Origin: PALSA-612 sp963791225
GTDB taxonomy: Bacteria > Actinomycetota > Thermoleophilia > Gaiellales > Gaiellaceae
Length of the DNA: 64,000 bases
Assembly: GCA_963791225.1 (NCBI GenBank)
Contig: CAWBRV010000003.1
Span: 1,488,001 to 1,552,000, forward strand
Direction of reading: 5' to 3'
The position numbers were made by a program, and so were the translations under genes. Under the pieces are notes generated by a model. It saw only the letters and a list, made by a program, of their open reading frames with translations, searched no databases and was not told the origin of the DNA. Within the stretch, counting starts at the first letter, position 1; every line of letters starts with the position of its first letter. Shown piece after piece: positions 41,159 through 49,200 of this stretch.

Positions 41159-42258
41159 ACGCGGCAGTCACTGATCGCGCTCGTTCTCGTCGCCGGAGGG
41201 GCTCTGGCGGCGGTGCAGACGGGCTCGAGCTCGCCGGCCGCCCTTCGTTGGCGAATCGTCGACCGGCGCGCCAAGCAGCAGCTGTCTGCGATTCACAAGC
41301 TGCCGGGCTCCGGCGTCTGGATCGCGGGCCGCGACGCCAAGTCCGGTCTCGTCGAGCGCTGGGACGGCCGGCGGCTCAGGCGGCTTCCCGCGGCACCCGG
41401 CGCGACAGGCTTCTCCGACATCGCGTCGGTCTCGGCGCGGGACGTCTGGGCCGTGGGCGAATCCGCAGACTACGAGCCGCTGATCGAGCACTGGGACGGC
41501 GCCGTCTGGCAAAGCGTCGAGTTCGGGGCCCCACCCGTTCCGCCTTGTGCCGATCCGTCCTCCTGCTTCGTGGAGCGCCCCCACCTCGACCGTTTAGCGG
41601 CCGTCGGATCCCGGGACGTCTGGGCGCTCGGCAGCATCAGAGCCTGCGACAACAGCGACTGCTACGCGGAGCTCTTCGCGGAGCACTGGAACGGCGCGAC
41701 GTGGGAGACCGTGCCCGTACTCCAGCCTGTTTCGGAGCCTGTCATCACAGACATGCAGGCGCTCGGCCGTGACGACGTCTGGGCGGTCGGGTACGACCAC
41801 AAGGGACCCGGCACCCAGTTCGAGATCGTCCTCCACTGGGACGGGCGGCGGTGGCTGGAGGTCCGGTCGGCCTTCGATTACGCCGACTGCGCAGAGACCG
41901 GCCTGTCGTCCGTCGCCGCCGTGACGCCGACCGATGTCTGGGGGGCAGGCACGAGCGACCGGTGCGGCTGGCTCGTCGAGCGCTGGAAGGGAAAGCGTTT
42001 CAGTCTTGTGCGCGCCCCGAAATCGGTGCCGGGGCAGGCGTCGACGCCTCCTCGAAGGCCAACGTCTGGTTCGTCGGCGGCCGGGCGGCTGCACGATGGG
42101 ACGGTTCCACCTGGGCCGCTGTGTCGACAGTCGGATTGGGGAGGAACGACAGCCTGACCGACGTCGCGGTCGTCTCGACCACGGACGTGTGGGCAATCGG
42201 CGCTCATCTGCCGCAGACGACCGATGCGGGTCTGGTCGCGCACTACGGGCCCGGGTAG
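41159..42258 (+). CDS. Secreted beta-propeller-like protein, frameshifted, unusual start
   Basis: Function unknown. It has repeated DVWAVG ... EHWDG-x-W units (for example SARDVWAVGES, GRDDVWAVGYD, TTDVWAIGAH), as in BNR- or galactose-oxidase-like propellers of actinobacteria. A signal-peptide-like segment (SLIALVLVAGGALAAVQTG) precedes the first standard start (GTG 41213). A GAGGAGGAG site at 41147-41155 points to ACG at 41159, so the start codon is either a rare ACG or miscalled. A missing G in 42031-42034 shifts the last 75 residues, which resume as DASSKANVWFVGG and end at 42258. Confidence 0.68.
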
Positions 42259-42277
42259 GCCGTCGAAGCCGCCTGGG

Positions 42278-42283
42278 TAGGCT
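42278..42283 (+). promoter_or_regulatory. -10 box TAGGCT before the rRNA methyltransferase
   Basis: TAGGCT seven bases before ATG 42291. Confidence 0.45.
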
Positions 42284-42290
42284 TGGTCCA

Positions 42291-43658
42291 ATGGCCGCTC
42301 CCGTCGCGCTCGACCAGGAGCTCGAGCTCCGCATCGACTCGCTCGCCTTCGGCGGGAACGGCGTCGCGCGACTGGACGGCTTCGTGCTGTTCGTCCGCCG
42401 CGGCCTTCCCGGCGACCTCGTCCGCGCTCGCGTGACGAAGGTGAAGCGCAACCACGCCGAGGCGCTGGCAGTCGACGTGCTCGAGCCGGGGCCGGTGCGC
42501 GTCGAGCCGCCCTGCGAGCACTATCCGGCCTGCGGCGGCTGCCGCTTCCAGGATCTCGCCTACGAGGCACAGATCGCCGAGAAGGAGAGCCAGGTCCGTG
42601 ACGCGCTGCAGCGGATCGGTGGCTTCGCCGAGCCGCCGCTCGAGCCGATCCTCCCGGCCGAGTCGATCTTCCACTACCGCAACAAGCTCGAGTACTCGTT
42701 CACGCAGTCGGACGACGGGCCTGACCTCGGCCTTCACCGCGCCGGCCGCTGGGACGAGGTGCTGCCGATCGAGGCGTGCTGGCTGACGACCGATCTCGGC
42801 AACGGGATCCGCAACGCCGTCCGCGACTGGGCCCGGGAGGAGCGACTTCGCGGCTACGACCAGAAGACACACGAGGGCTTCCTGCGCCACCTCGTCGTCC
42901 GCGAAGGGCGCAACACGGGCCAGGCGCTCATCGTCCTCGTCACTGCACCCGGCGAGCTGCCCGACCAGGAGCACTTCGTCGAGGTCCTGCGCCGTTTCCC
43001 GGAGGTGCGCTCGATCCACTGGGCGATCAACGACCGTCCGGCCGAGGTGACCCGCGACCTGCCGACGCGCCTGCTCTTCGGGGAGGACGCGATCGAGGAG
43101 GAGCTCTGCGGCCTGCGGTTCCGCGTCAGCCCGAACGCCTTCCTGCAGACGAACACTGCGATGGCGGAGCAGCTCTACCGTCTCGCCGGCGAGTTCGCGC
43201 AGCTCTCCGGGGGCGAGACGGTCTACGACCTCTACTGCGGCACCGGGACGATCGGGCTGACGCTCGCCCGCGACGCGCTCACCGTCTGGGGCGTCGAGGC
43301 TTCCGAAGAGGCGGTCGCGTGCGCGATCGACAACGCGGCGCTGAACGCCATCGGGAACGCCGCCTTCTTCGCCGGCGACGTCGGCCGGTCGCTCGAGGAG
43401 CTGCACGAGCGCTCCGGCGACCCGGATGTGGTGGTCGTCGATCCGCCGCGGGCGGGGCTCTCCGGCCGGGCTGTCCGCCAGCTCGGAAAGCTCGCGCCGG
43501 GCCGGATCGTCTACGTCTCCTGCAACCCGACGACGCTGGCCGGCAACGTGAAGGAGCTGACCGGCGAGTGGGGCTACAGCCTCGAGCGCGTGCGGCCCGT
43601 GGACATGTTCCCGCACACGCCGCACGTCGAGGCCGTGGCGCTGCTCGAGCGCGGCTAG
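42291..43658 (+). CDS. 23S rRNA (uracil-C5)-methyltransferase, RlmD/RumA type
   Basis: It forms 5-methyluridine in 23S rRNA. The 455-residue product has an N-terminal TRAM domain, the Fe-S cysteine motif CEHYPACGGC (C-x5-C-x2-C) with a later Cys in IEACW, the SAM motif DLYCGTGTIGL, DPPRAGL and the catalytic YVSCNPTTLA. The longer upstream frame is shadow of the propeller gene. RlmD, RlmC and TrmA differ by target, and the choice of RlmD is only by overall similarity. It ends in a CTAG shared with the convergent gene. Confidence 0.87.
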   Translation: MAAPVALDQELELRIDSLAFGGNGVARLDGFVLFVRRGLPGDLVRARVTKVKRNHAEALAVDVLEPGPVRVEPPCEHYPACGGCRFQDLAYEAQIAEKESQVRDALQRIGGFAEPPLEPILPAESIFHYRNKLEYSFTQSDDGPDLGLHRAGRWDEVLPIEACWLTTDLGNGIRNAVRDWAREERLRGYDQKTHEGFLRHLVVREGRNTGQALIVLVTAPGELPDQEHFVEVLRRFPEVRSIHWAINDRPAEVTRDLPTRLLFGEDAIEEELCGLRFRVSPNAFLQTNTAMAEQLYRLAGEFAQLSGGETVYDLYCGTGTIGLTLARDALTVWGVEASEEAVACAIDNAALNAIGNAAFFAGDVGRSLEELHERSGDPDVVVVDPPRAGLSGRAVRQLGKLAPGRIVYVSCNPTTLAGNVKELTGEWGYSLERVRPVDMFPHTPHVEAVALLERG

Positions 43659-44377
43659 GCGTTCAGGATGTTCACGGCCCGCGCCGCGACGAGCACCAGC
43701 GTGATCGCGCTCGCGCCGGCCTCGACCATCATCACCATCTTCATCCGCGCCGAGAGCGGCATCACGTCGGTCGGGCTGAACGCGACCGCGTTCGTGAACG
43801 AGAGATAGAGGTAGTCGAGGAAGCTCGGCGCCCAGCCGGGTGCGGCCACGCTCGGGTTCTCGGTCTGCGGCCAGAGGAAGTCGGGGGCGTGGGGCAGGCC
43901 TTCTTGTCGCGCGATCGGTCCTCCCTTGTCGAGGAGCCAGAACGTGAACGCGCCGATGACGATCGTCGTCCCCTCGATCCGGGCCGCGATGTGGATGAGG
44001 TCCGTGCCGTTGTTCGTGACCTTGTTGTGGAGGAGGAAGTGGACGAGGAGCCCGATCACCCAGAGTTGCGCGAGGCCGAAGAACCACACGAGCACGGTTC
44101 CCGCTTTCCTCCAGATCGGTCGCGCCGCCAACGGGCTGATGACCGGCTCGAATCCGGGCGGGGGCATCACGACCAGGATCGAGACGAAGAAGAGGGCCCA
44201 GAGCACGGGCGAGGCCCAGCGGACGGCCGTGAACGTGTTCGAGTGCACTGACACGAGCTTGTCCGGCAGCGTGGCGTACGAGTACGCGGCGAGCGCGATC
44301 GCCGCGCCCATCGTCGCCAGCGACTCGTAGGTCTCGGCACGGCGGCGGATCCCGTGGACGGCGCGGCCGACGGTCAC
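43655..44377 (-). CDS. Membrane protein with ion-channel-like C-terminus
   Basis: I cannot name a family with certainty. The 240-residue product has about six hydrophobic segments. The last third (FLDYLYLSFTNAVAFSPTD, then MPLSARMKMVMMVEAGAS) looks like the pore loop and last helix of two-helix potassium channels and of DUF1345 proteins, without a clear TxGYG filter. GTG start, with TAACCT eight bases upstream on the minus strand. The element D repeat lies upstream. Confidence 0.6.
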   Translation of the reverse strand: MTVGRAVHGIRRRAETYESLATMGAAIALAAYSYATLPDKLVSVHSNTFTAVRWASPVLWALFFVSILVVMPPPGFEPVISPLAARPIWRKAGTVLVWFFGLAQLWVIGLLVHFLLHNKVTNNGTDLIHIAARIEGTTIVIGAFTFWLLDKGGPIARQEGLPHAPDFLWPQTENPSVAAPGWAPSFLDYLYLSFTNAVAFSPTDVMPLSARMKMVMMVEAGASAITLVLVAARAVNILNA

Positions 44378-44439
44378 GGCCGCTCAGGTTACGAGTCGGG
44401 GCGGCTGCCGCCTCGTCGCGCCTGGTGTTTGCCTCAGAA

Positions 44440-44563
44440 ACAACGGCCACGCGGCGCTCAGTAGCGGCGAAGCCCGGGCTTGGCCCGGGCGTAGCTCGGT
44501 TCGCAGGAAACGCGTCCGCGTAGGGAAGGGGGCTCACGGGGGAAACCGGCTGTTTCCCCCGTG
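44440..44563 (-). repeat. Two-hairpin intergenic repeat, copy D
   Basis: Minus-strand copy, the best preserved. Hairpin 1 has an 11-bp perfect stem (44535-44545 with 44553-44563) and 7-base loop; it starts directly after the stop codon of the 44564-45292 gene. Hairpin 2 is a perfect 8-bp stem GCCCGGGC twice (44472-44479 and 44483-44490) with a 3-base loop. Linker and tail align collinearly with copy A, including GAGCT, GCCCGGGC and CGCGTGGC-GTTG. Confidence 0.7.
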
Positions 44564-45292
44564 TTAGCGGCTGCCGCCCGTGACGGAGCGCCAGCCCCGC
44601 CTGATCACCGGCCAGAGAAGATCCGCGTTGACGCCCAGGAACGCGATCGAGAGCCCGGGGAGCGCCGGCAGGCCGCTGATGTCCGCGCCGACCGCGATCG
44701 CGAGCGTGGCGCCGAACGAGAGCGCGAGCGCGAGCCAGGTCCAGAAGACGCGCAGCCGGAAGCGGTCGGCGGCGGCGAGGAACAGGGCAAAGAAGAGCAG
44801 GTCGGGCGGGCCGAGCCGGGCCGCGTCGTGCTCGCCGGGAATCGGGAGCGCGAACGAGAGTGACGTGAACACGTGCTCGTGATGCGAGACGATGTTCGAC
44901 GTCGGACCGCGCCAGACCGAGTAGGCGTCGATCCACGGGATCAGGAGCGCGACGAAGACGACGAGCCCGATCGTCTCGAACAGCGAAATGAACCAGAACC
45001 CGAGCAGCGTCGCGGCCCCGAGCTTGCAGAAGTCGGCGAGGGCGTGGAGGTTCGCCTCCTCGAGTCCCCACGTGATCGGGATCAGCACGACGCCGGTCGG
45101 GAGCGCGCCGCGCCAGGTGCGGAGCGGCAGCGCCAGGTAGACGAACGAGAACACGGCCGGGACGAGCACGAGCGAGATCCAGGCCACGTCCCACCAGGTC
45201 GTGGCGTTCCAGAGCGAGTCCGACCACGCGTAGTACGAACCCACGAGGACGCCGAGGGCGGCGACGAGGAGCGCTCGGCGAGCCGGGCTCAA
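44564..45292 (-). CDS. Polytopic membrane protein, possible presenilin-fold aspartyl protease
   Basis: The 242-residue product has about eight hydrophobic segments. IPWIDAYSVWRGPT and, about 45 residues on, LGPPDLLFFALFLAA resemble the two aspartate motifs of presenilin/signal-peptide-peptidase homologues (YDAxSV and GxGD), although the second reads GPPD. If real, the two aspartates would cleave substrates within the membrane; otherwise it is an unknown membrane protein. The start is TTG 45292, overlapping the upstream stop codon as TTGA. Repeat copy D follows the stop directly. Confidence 0.5.
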   Translation of the reverse strand: MSPARRALLVAALGVLVGSYYAWSDSLWNATTWWDVAWISLVLVPAVFSFVYLALPLRTWRGALPTGVVLIPITWGLEEANLHALADFCKLGAATLLGFWFISLFETIGLVVFVALLIPWIDAYSVWRGPTSNIVSHHEHVFTSLSFALPIPGEHDAARLGPPDLLFFALFLAAADRFRLRVFWTWLALALSFGATLAIAVGADISGLPALPGLSIAFLGVNADLLWPVIRRGWRSVTGGSR

Positions 45293-45873
45293 TACGGAGG
45301 GAGTGCCGCCCACCAGTCGCCGAGCGACTTGAAGGCGTTCCAGAACTGCGTCTTCGCGGCCTGCTCGTCGAGCGACGTGTCGACGTCCGGCACGTAGAGC
45401 GCCTCGACGGTCGGCGTGAAGCGCTGCAGGTCGCCGGGCTTCTCGGCGACCGGGGCCGAGAGCGGGAACTCGATCGTGTTCAGGAACTCGAGCGCGTGCT
45501 CGCCCATCACGACGACGAGCTTCGGCTGCACGATGTGGAGTTCGCGCGTCAGCCATTCGCGTGCCCGCTCGTCCGGCTCGGCGCCGGCGAACTTGAGGCA
45601 GTTCGTCCCGTAGACGGCCAGCGGGTCGACCCGGAGGCGCTGCAGCGACTTGAGGATCGCCTGGCCGGCCCGGCCGTAGAACGCGACGCCCTCGAGGAAC
45701 TCGGACTCCTGCGGCGAGTACTTGAGCAGCATGACGTCCGCGAGCGGGTGCCCGGAGCCGAGCACGAACGCGCGGTCGCCCGCGGCACGGCCGATCTCGT
45801 CCGCGAGATCGTTGATCTCGGAGATCGCCTTGTGCAGGTACTTCTCGTAGATCTCGTCGGTCGGTACCGCCAC
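45289..45873 (-). CDS. Uracil-DNA glycosylase superfamily protein
   Basis: The 194-residue product has the overall UDG-like alpha/beta pattern: GRAGQAILKSLQRL, then VYGTNCLKFAG, VVVMGEHALEFLN and a C-terminal helix. The usual GEAPG and HPSP motifs are poorly kept (FVLGSGHPLAD and no clear late His), so activity on uracil is uncertain. The GTG at 45873 is preceded by AAGGA; it follows the glycosyltransferase-PHP gene by 23 bases on the minus strand. Confidence 0.6.
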   Translation of the reverse strand: MAVPTDEIYEKYLHKAISEINDLADEIGRAAGDRAFVLGSGHPLADVMLLKYSPQESEFLEGVAFYGRAGQAILKSLQRLRVDPLAVYGTNCLKFAGAEPDERAREWLTRELHIVQPKLVVVMGEHALEFLNTIEFPLSAPVAEKPGDLQRFTPTVEALYVPDVDTSLDEQAAKTQFWNAFKSLGDWWAALPPY

Positions 45874-45896
45874 AGGCAGCCGGTCCTTGTTCTCCC

Positions 45897-47576
45897 CTAG
45901 AGGACCTTTTCCTTGACCTGGGCCATCCACTTGAGGCTCTGGAGGTAGGCGAGGGACTTCGGACGGCGCAGCACCTGGGCGCTGTGCAGGCTGATCATGA
46001 ACTCCTCGGCGTTGCGAAAAGCGCGCATGCTCATCACGCCCGTGCCGACGCCGGGGAGCACGTGCGCGTCGGAGCCTGCGCCCATCGTCAGGTTGTACTT
46101 GCGGGCGAAACGGAGCGCCTCGTCGTTGTAGGTCTCGAACAGGAGCCGCGCGTTGTAGACCTCGAAGACGTCGATCTCCGCGAGATGCCGGTGGAGCGTC
46201 GCCGGGTCCGGGATCGCATGGCGGCGGTCGAAGGGGTGGGGAAGGTAGACGAGGCCGTTCTGCGCCCGGATCGCCGCCAGCGTGTCCGCGAAGGACATGC
46301 CGCGCGGGATCTCCTCCGTCAGGAACAGGCCGATCACCTCGCCCTGCTCGTCGGTCTTGATCTCCTCGCCGGGAATGACGACGAGGTTGCGCCTCCGCGC
46401 CTGCTCGACGGCCTCGAGCGCCCCGCCGAACGCGTTGTGGTCGGTGACCGCAATCGCCCCGAGGCCCTGCGCCTCGGCGTAGTCGAGCAGCTCGTCGACC
46501 TCGACCGAGCAGTCGTGCGACCAGGACGTGTGCATGTGCAGGTCGCAGAGGATCCAGTCCCGCTCGGCGAGGGCAGGCTCGGCGGCGCTCGTGCGCCGGC
46601 GCGCCGCGAGCTTGCGGTACAGGCGGTCGAGCTCGGCGGCGACGTCGGCGTAGCTCTCGATCTGTGCGGCCGCGGGCGCCGGCTCGGTGCGGCTCGCGAG
46701 CGCGCGCAGCTCGTCGGGCCCGGCCGCCGTCGCGGCGCCGCACGCGGCCGCCTCGAGCGCGAGGCCGGCGCTGCCCTCCGGAGAGGGCACGTAGACGCGG
46801 GCGGAGGAGAGGACCGCGGCGCGGGCGGCCGGGTCACGGGCCGTCCTGATATGCACGCGGTCGCGCAGCCGCCGCGGGATGGTCGGCCGCCCCGAGAGTG
46901 AGCGGGTCCGCAGGAGGATCAGCTCCCAGCCGGGCAGCTCGTCGAGTGCCCGGATCAGGGCGCGGGTCGCCGGGCGCTCGGCCGGGTCCCATTCCACGAC
47001 CACGCGGCGCGCCTTGCGCCCCGGCTTGAACAGGGTCGGGTCGACCCCGCGCGAGAGGACGCGGAAGTCGCCCGGGAAGCGGAGCTTCGCTGCCGCGGCC
47101 ACCTCGGGCGTCGTCGCCAGCAGAGCGTCCACGCGCGCGAGCAGCCGGTCGCGCTGTGCCTTGCCGAGTGGGTAGGCGAGCCGCTCCGGCGAGAAGAACG
47201 TTGCGACCGTCAGTGCCGACGTCTCGCGCAGCGCCAGGTACGAGAGGCTCGGCAGACCCGGTTCGAAGCCGTGGACGACGTCGAAGCCGCCCACGGAGAG
47301 CGCGAGCGTCAGGTTGGCGCGGACACCGACCGGCACGCCCATCCGCGAACGGCGAGAGATCGGCAACGCGGGTCCGATCGCGACGACGTCCGGCAGCAGC
47401 TCGCGCTGGAGCGCCCTGCGGCCCTCACGGAGGTCGACCGCGCGGCCCGACGGCGCGAGCACGGTCACCTGGTGGCCGAGCCCGCGCAGCCCGCGTGCGA
47501 CGGCGTCGACGTGCTCGTTGACCTCGTGCGGCTGAGACAAGGAGAACGGCGTGACGAGGCAGACGCGAAGCTGCAC
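45897..47576 (-). CDS. Glycosyltransferase (GT-B) fused to PHP phosphoesterase
   Basis: The 559-residue product has two domains. Residues about 1-330 are a GT4-like glycosyltransferase (VCLVTPFSLSQPHEVNEHV, FDVVHGFEPGLPSLSYLAL, SPEGSAGLALEAAACGAA with the conserved late Glu). Residues about 345-559 are a PHP metal phosphoesterase with CDLHMHTSWSHDCS, VTDHNAFGG, IPGEEI, LPHPFDRRHA and GSDAHV, which supply the metal ligands. Location beside inositol-phosphate synthase and PIP synthase suggests a sugar transfer to an inositol lipid with phosphate removal, but the substrate is unknown. GTG start set by TATGCT six bases upstream. Confidence 0.78.
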   Translation of the reverse strand: MQLRVCLVTPFSLSQPHEVNEHVDAVARGLRGLGHQVTVLAPSGRAVDLREGRRALQRELLPDVVAIGPALPISRRSRMGVPVGVRANLTLALSVGGFDVVHGFEPGLPSLSYLALRETSALTVATFFSPERLAYPLGKAQRDRLLARVDALLATTPEVAAAAKLRFPGDFRVLSRGVDPTLFKPGRKARRVVVEWDPAERPATRALIRALDELPGWELILLRTRSLSGRPTIPRRLRDRVHIRTARDPAARAAVLSSARVYVPSPEGSAGLALEAAACGAATAAGPDELRALASRTEPAPAAAQIESYADVAAELDRLYRKLAARRRTSAAEPALAERDWILCDLHMHTSWSHDCSVEVDELLDYAEAQGLGAIAVTDHNAFGGALEAVEQARRRNLVVIPGEEIKTDEQGEVIGLFLTEEIPRGMSFADTLAAIRAQNGLVYLPHPFDRRHAIPDPATLHRHLAEIDVFEVYNARLLFETYNDEALRFARKYNLTMGAGSDAHVLPGVGTGVMSMRAFRNAEEFMISLHSAQVLRRPKSLAYLQSLKWMAQVKEKVL

Positions 47577-47582
47577 GGTGTC

Positions 47583-47588
47583 AGCATA
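47583..47588 (-). promoter_or_regulatory. -10 box TATGCT of the glycosyltransferase-PHP gene
   Basis: TATGCT on the minus strand, six bases before GTG 47576. Confidence 0.55.
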
Positions 47589-47589
47589 G

Positions 47590-47665
47590 AACGGGCCCGG
47601 CCCAGCTAGCAGGCAGCGCAGCCGGCAACAGCCGTCAGCGCGCCCAACAGCGGGGCGGGCCCGTT
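47590..47665. other. Inverted repeat in the spacer after inositol-phosphate synthase
   Basis: Ten-base arms AACGGGCCCG and CGGGCCCGTT, 76 bases end to end, enclose a GC-rich stretch. It may terminate the inositol-phosphate synthase transcript (minus strand) before the glycosyltransferase promoter. Each arm is itself partly palindromic. Confidence 0.4.
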
Positions 47666-47687
47666 GCAGTGCTCGGTTCGACGCGGG

Positions 47688-49175
47688 TCAGGCCTTGGCT
47701 GCCGCGACCTTCGTCTTCGTGCGCTTGTTGTCCTTGATGAAGCGCTCGGTCAGCTCGCGGGCGTCGTCGTCGCGGATCTGCTTCGGCGGCGACTTCATCA
47801 GGTACGAGCTGGGCGCCTCGAGCGCGCCCGCGACGCCGTTGTTCAGCGCCAGCTTGGCCATCCGGACGGCGTCGATGACGATGCCGGCCGAGTTCGGCGA
47901 GTCCCAGACCTCGAGCTTGAGCTCGACGTTGAGCGGCACGTTGCCGAACGTCGTGCCCTCCATGCGGATGTAGGCCCACTTGCGATCGGTCAGCCACGGC
48001 ACGTAGTCGGACGGCCCCACGTGCACGTTGCCGGCGCCGAGGTCGTAGTCGAGCATCGACGTGACCGCGTTCGTCTTCGAGATCTTCTTCGACTCGAGGC
48101 GGTCGCGCTCGAGCATGTTCAGGAAGTCGGAGTTACCGCCGACGTTGAGCTGCATCGTCTTGTCGAGATGGACGCCGCGGTCGCGGAACAGGCTCGTCAG
48201 CACGCGGTGCGTGATCGTGGCTCCGACCTGCGACTTGATGTCGTCGCCGATGATCGGTACGCCTGCCTCCGAGAAGCGCCGCTGCCAGTACTGCTCGCGG
48301 GCCAGGAACACCGGCATGCAGTTCACCATCGCGCAGCCGGCGGCGAGGATCTGCTCGGCGTACCACTTGGTCGCCTCCTCGGAGCCGACCGGAAGGAAGT
48401 TGACGACGACGTCCGTGCCCGTCTCCTTGAGGATGCCGACGACGTCCTCGGTCTCGCCCGGCGCCTTCGTGACGACCTCGGACAGGTACTTGCCGATGCC
48501 GTCGTGAGTCATGCCGCGAGAGACGGTGATGCCCGTCTTCGGCACCTCTGCGAAGCGGTAGGTGTCGTTGGGATGGGCCCAGATCGCCTCGGAGAGATCC
48601 TTGCCGACCTTGTCGGCCGTCACGTCGAAGGCGGCGGTGAACTCGATGTCCCGGATGTGGTAGCCGCCGAGGTCGACGTGCATGAGCCCGGGCACGAACG
48701 CATCCGGGTCGGCGTCCTTGTAGAACTGCACACCCTGAACGAGGGAGTTGGCGCAGTTGCCGACGCCGATCAGCGCGACGCGAACCTTCTCGTCGCCGCG
48801 GCGGCCGCGGCCGTTGCTGGTTCCGTTGGTGGTGGCCATGGTGTCCTTTCTGGACTGGGGGAGCGAAACGGCGAGCGCGTCCGCGAGCGCCCGCACGATG
48901 ACGTCGTTCGAACTGGAGTCCGTCCGGCGTGCCTGCGCCTCGATCTCGTGCTTCAGATCGGACGGCATGCGGAGGAGCAGCACCGGGCTCGATCCGGGAA
49001 GGGGGCTGCGGCGGCCGGTGGGCCGATACGTGACGTCGAACGCCTCCGCGAGCAGGCCGACCGCGACGTCGTTGAGCGACACGCCGCGCCGAGCGGTCTC
49101 ACGGACGAGTGCCCGTTTCAACGCCAGAGGCGCCCTGACCAGGACGCCTCTGCGCGGAGGAGTGCTAGCACTCAA
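47688..49175 (-). CDS. ino1: Inositol-3-phosphate synthase with N-terminal double ribbon-helix-helix extension
   Basis: The C-terminal 383 residues (ATG at 48839) are an Ino1-type enzyme that cyclises glucose-6-phosphate: VALIGVGNCANSLVQGVQFY, LPVGSEEATKWYAEQ, GDDIKSQVGATITHR, MQLNVGGNSDFLNMLERDR and VWDSPNSAGIVIDAVR. The same open frame continues upstream to TTG 49175, adding 112 residues with two RHH-like units (VLVRAPLALKRALVRETA and VLLLRMPSDLKHEIEAQA, each followed by an SLNDV- or SSNDV-type helix). An AAAGGA site four bases before ATG 48839 means the enzyme could also be made alone. Typical Ino1 proteins have no such extension. PIP synthase is encoded two genes upstream. Confidence 0.85.
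   Translation of the reverse strand: MSASTPPRRGVLVRAPLALKRALVRETARRGVSLNDVAVGLLAEAFDVTYRPTGRRSPLPGSSPVLLLRMPSDLKHEIEAQARRTDSSSNDVIVRALADALAVSLPQSRKDTMATTNGTSNGRGRRGDEKVRVALIGVGNCANSLVQGVQFYKDADPDAFVPGLMHVDLGGYHIRDIEFTAAFDVTADKVGKDLSEAIWAHPNDTYRFAEVPKTGITVSRGMTHDGIGKYLSEVVTKAPGETEDVVGILKETGTDVVVNFLPVGSEEATKWYAEQILAAGCAMVNCMPVFLAREQYWQRRFSEAGVPIIGDDIKSQVGATITHRVLTSLFRDRGVHLDKTMQLNVGGNSDFLNMLERDRLESKKISKTNAVTSMLDYDLGAGNVHVGPSDYVPWLTDRKWAYIRMEGTTFGNVPLNVELKLEVWDSPNSAGIVIDAVRMAKLALNNGVAGALEAPSSYLMKSPPKQIRDDDARELTERFIKDNKRTKTKVAAAKA
48844..48849 (-). promoter_or_regulatory. Internal ribosome-binding site before the Ino1 core
   Basis: AAAGGA on the minus strand, then CACC and ATG 48839, inside the fused reading frame. 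Such a site would be odd by chance in the middle of a gene and suggests separate initiation of the enzyme. Confidence 0.6.
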
Positions 49176-49187
49176 AGTGCTAGCACT
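49161..49187. promoter_or_regulatory. Two direct copies of a 12-bp palindrome over the RHH-ino1 start
   Basis: AGTGCTAGCACT occurs at 49161-49172 and 49176-49187, separated by three bases that form the TTG start codon on the minus strand. The outer copy overlaps a TATAGT -10 (49185-49190). Fifteen-base spacing of identical palindromes is typical for RHH repressors that bind as tandem dimers, so the encoded RHH part probably binds here. The half-site TAGCACT resembles that of CIRCE, but the spacing does not. Confidence 0.65.
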
Positions 49188-49200
49188 ATAACAGACGTGC

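Noticed and set aside
47590..47687. tRNA or other RNA gene in the spacer before the glycosyltransferase
   Set aside because: GC-rich inverted repeat only; no cloverleaf or conserved T-loop sequence.
49160..49190. CIRCE (HrcA) element upstream of the inositol-phosphate synthase gene
   Set aside because: The half-sites TAGCACT and AGTGCTA look like CIRCE, but the spacer is 3 bases rather than 9, and the two 12-bp palindromes explain the sequence better. No hrcA gene is in the window.
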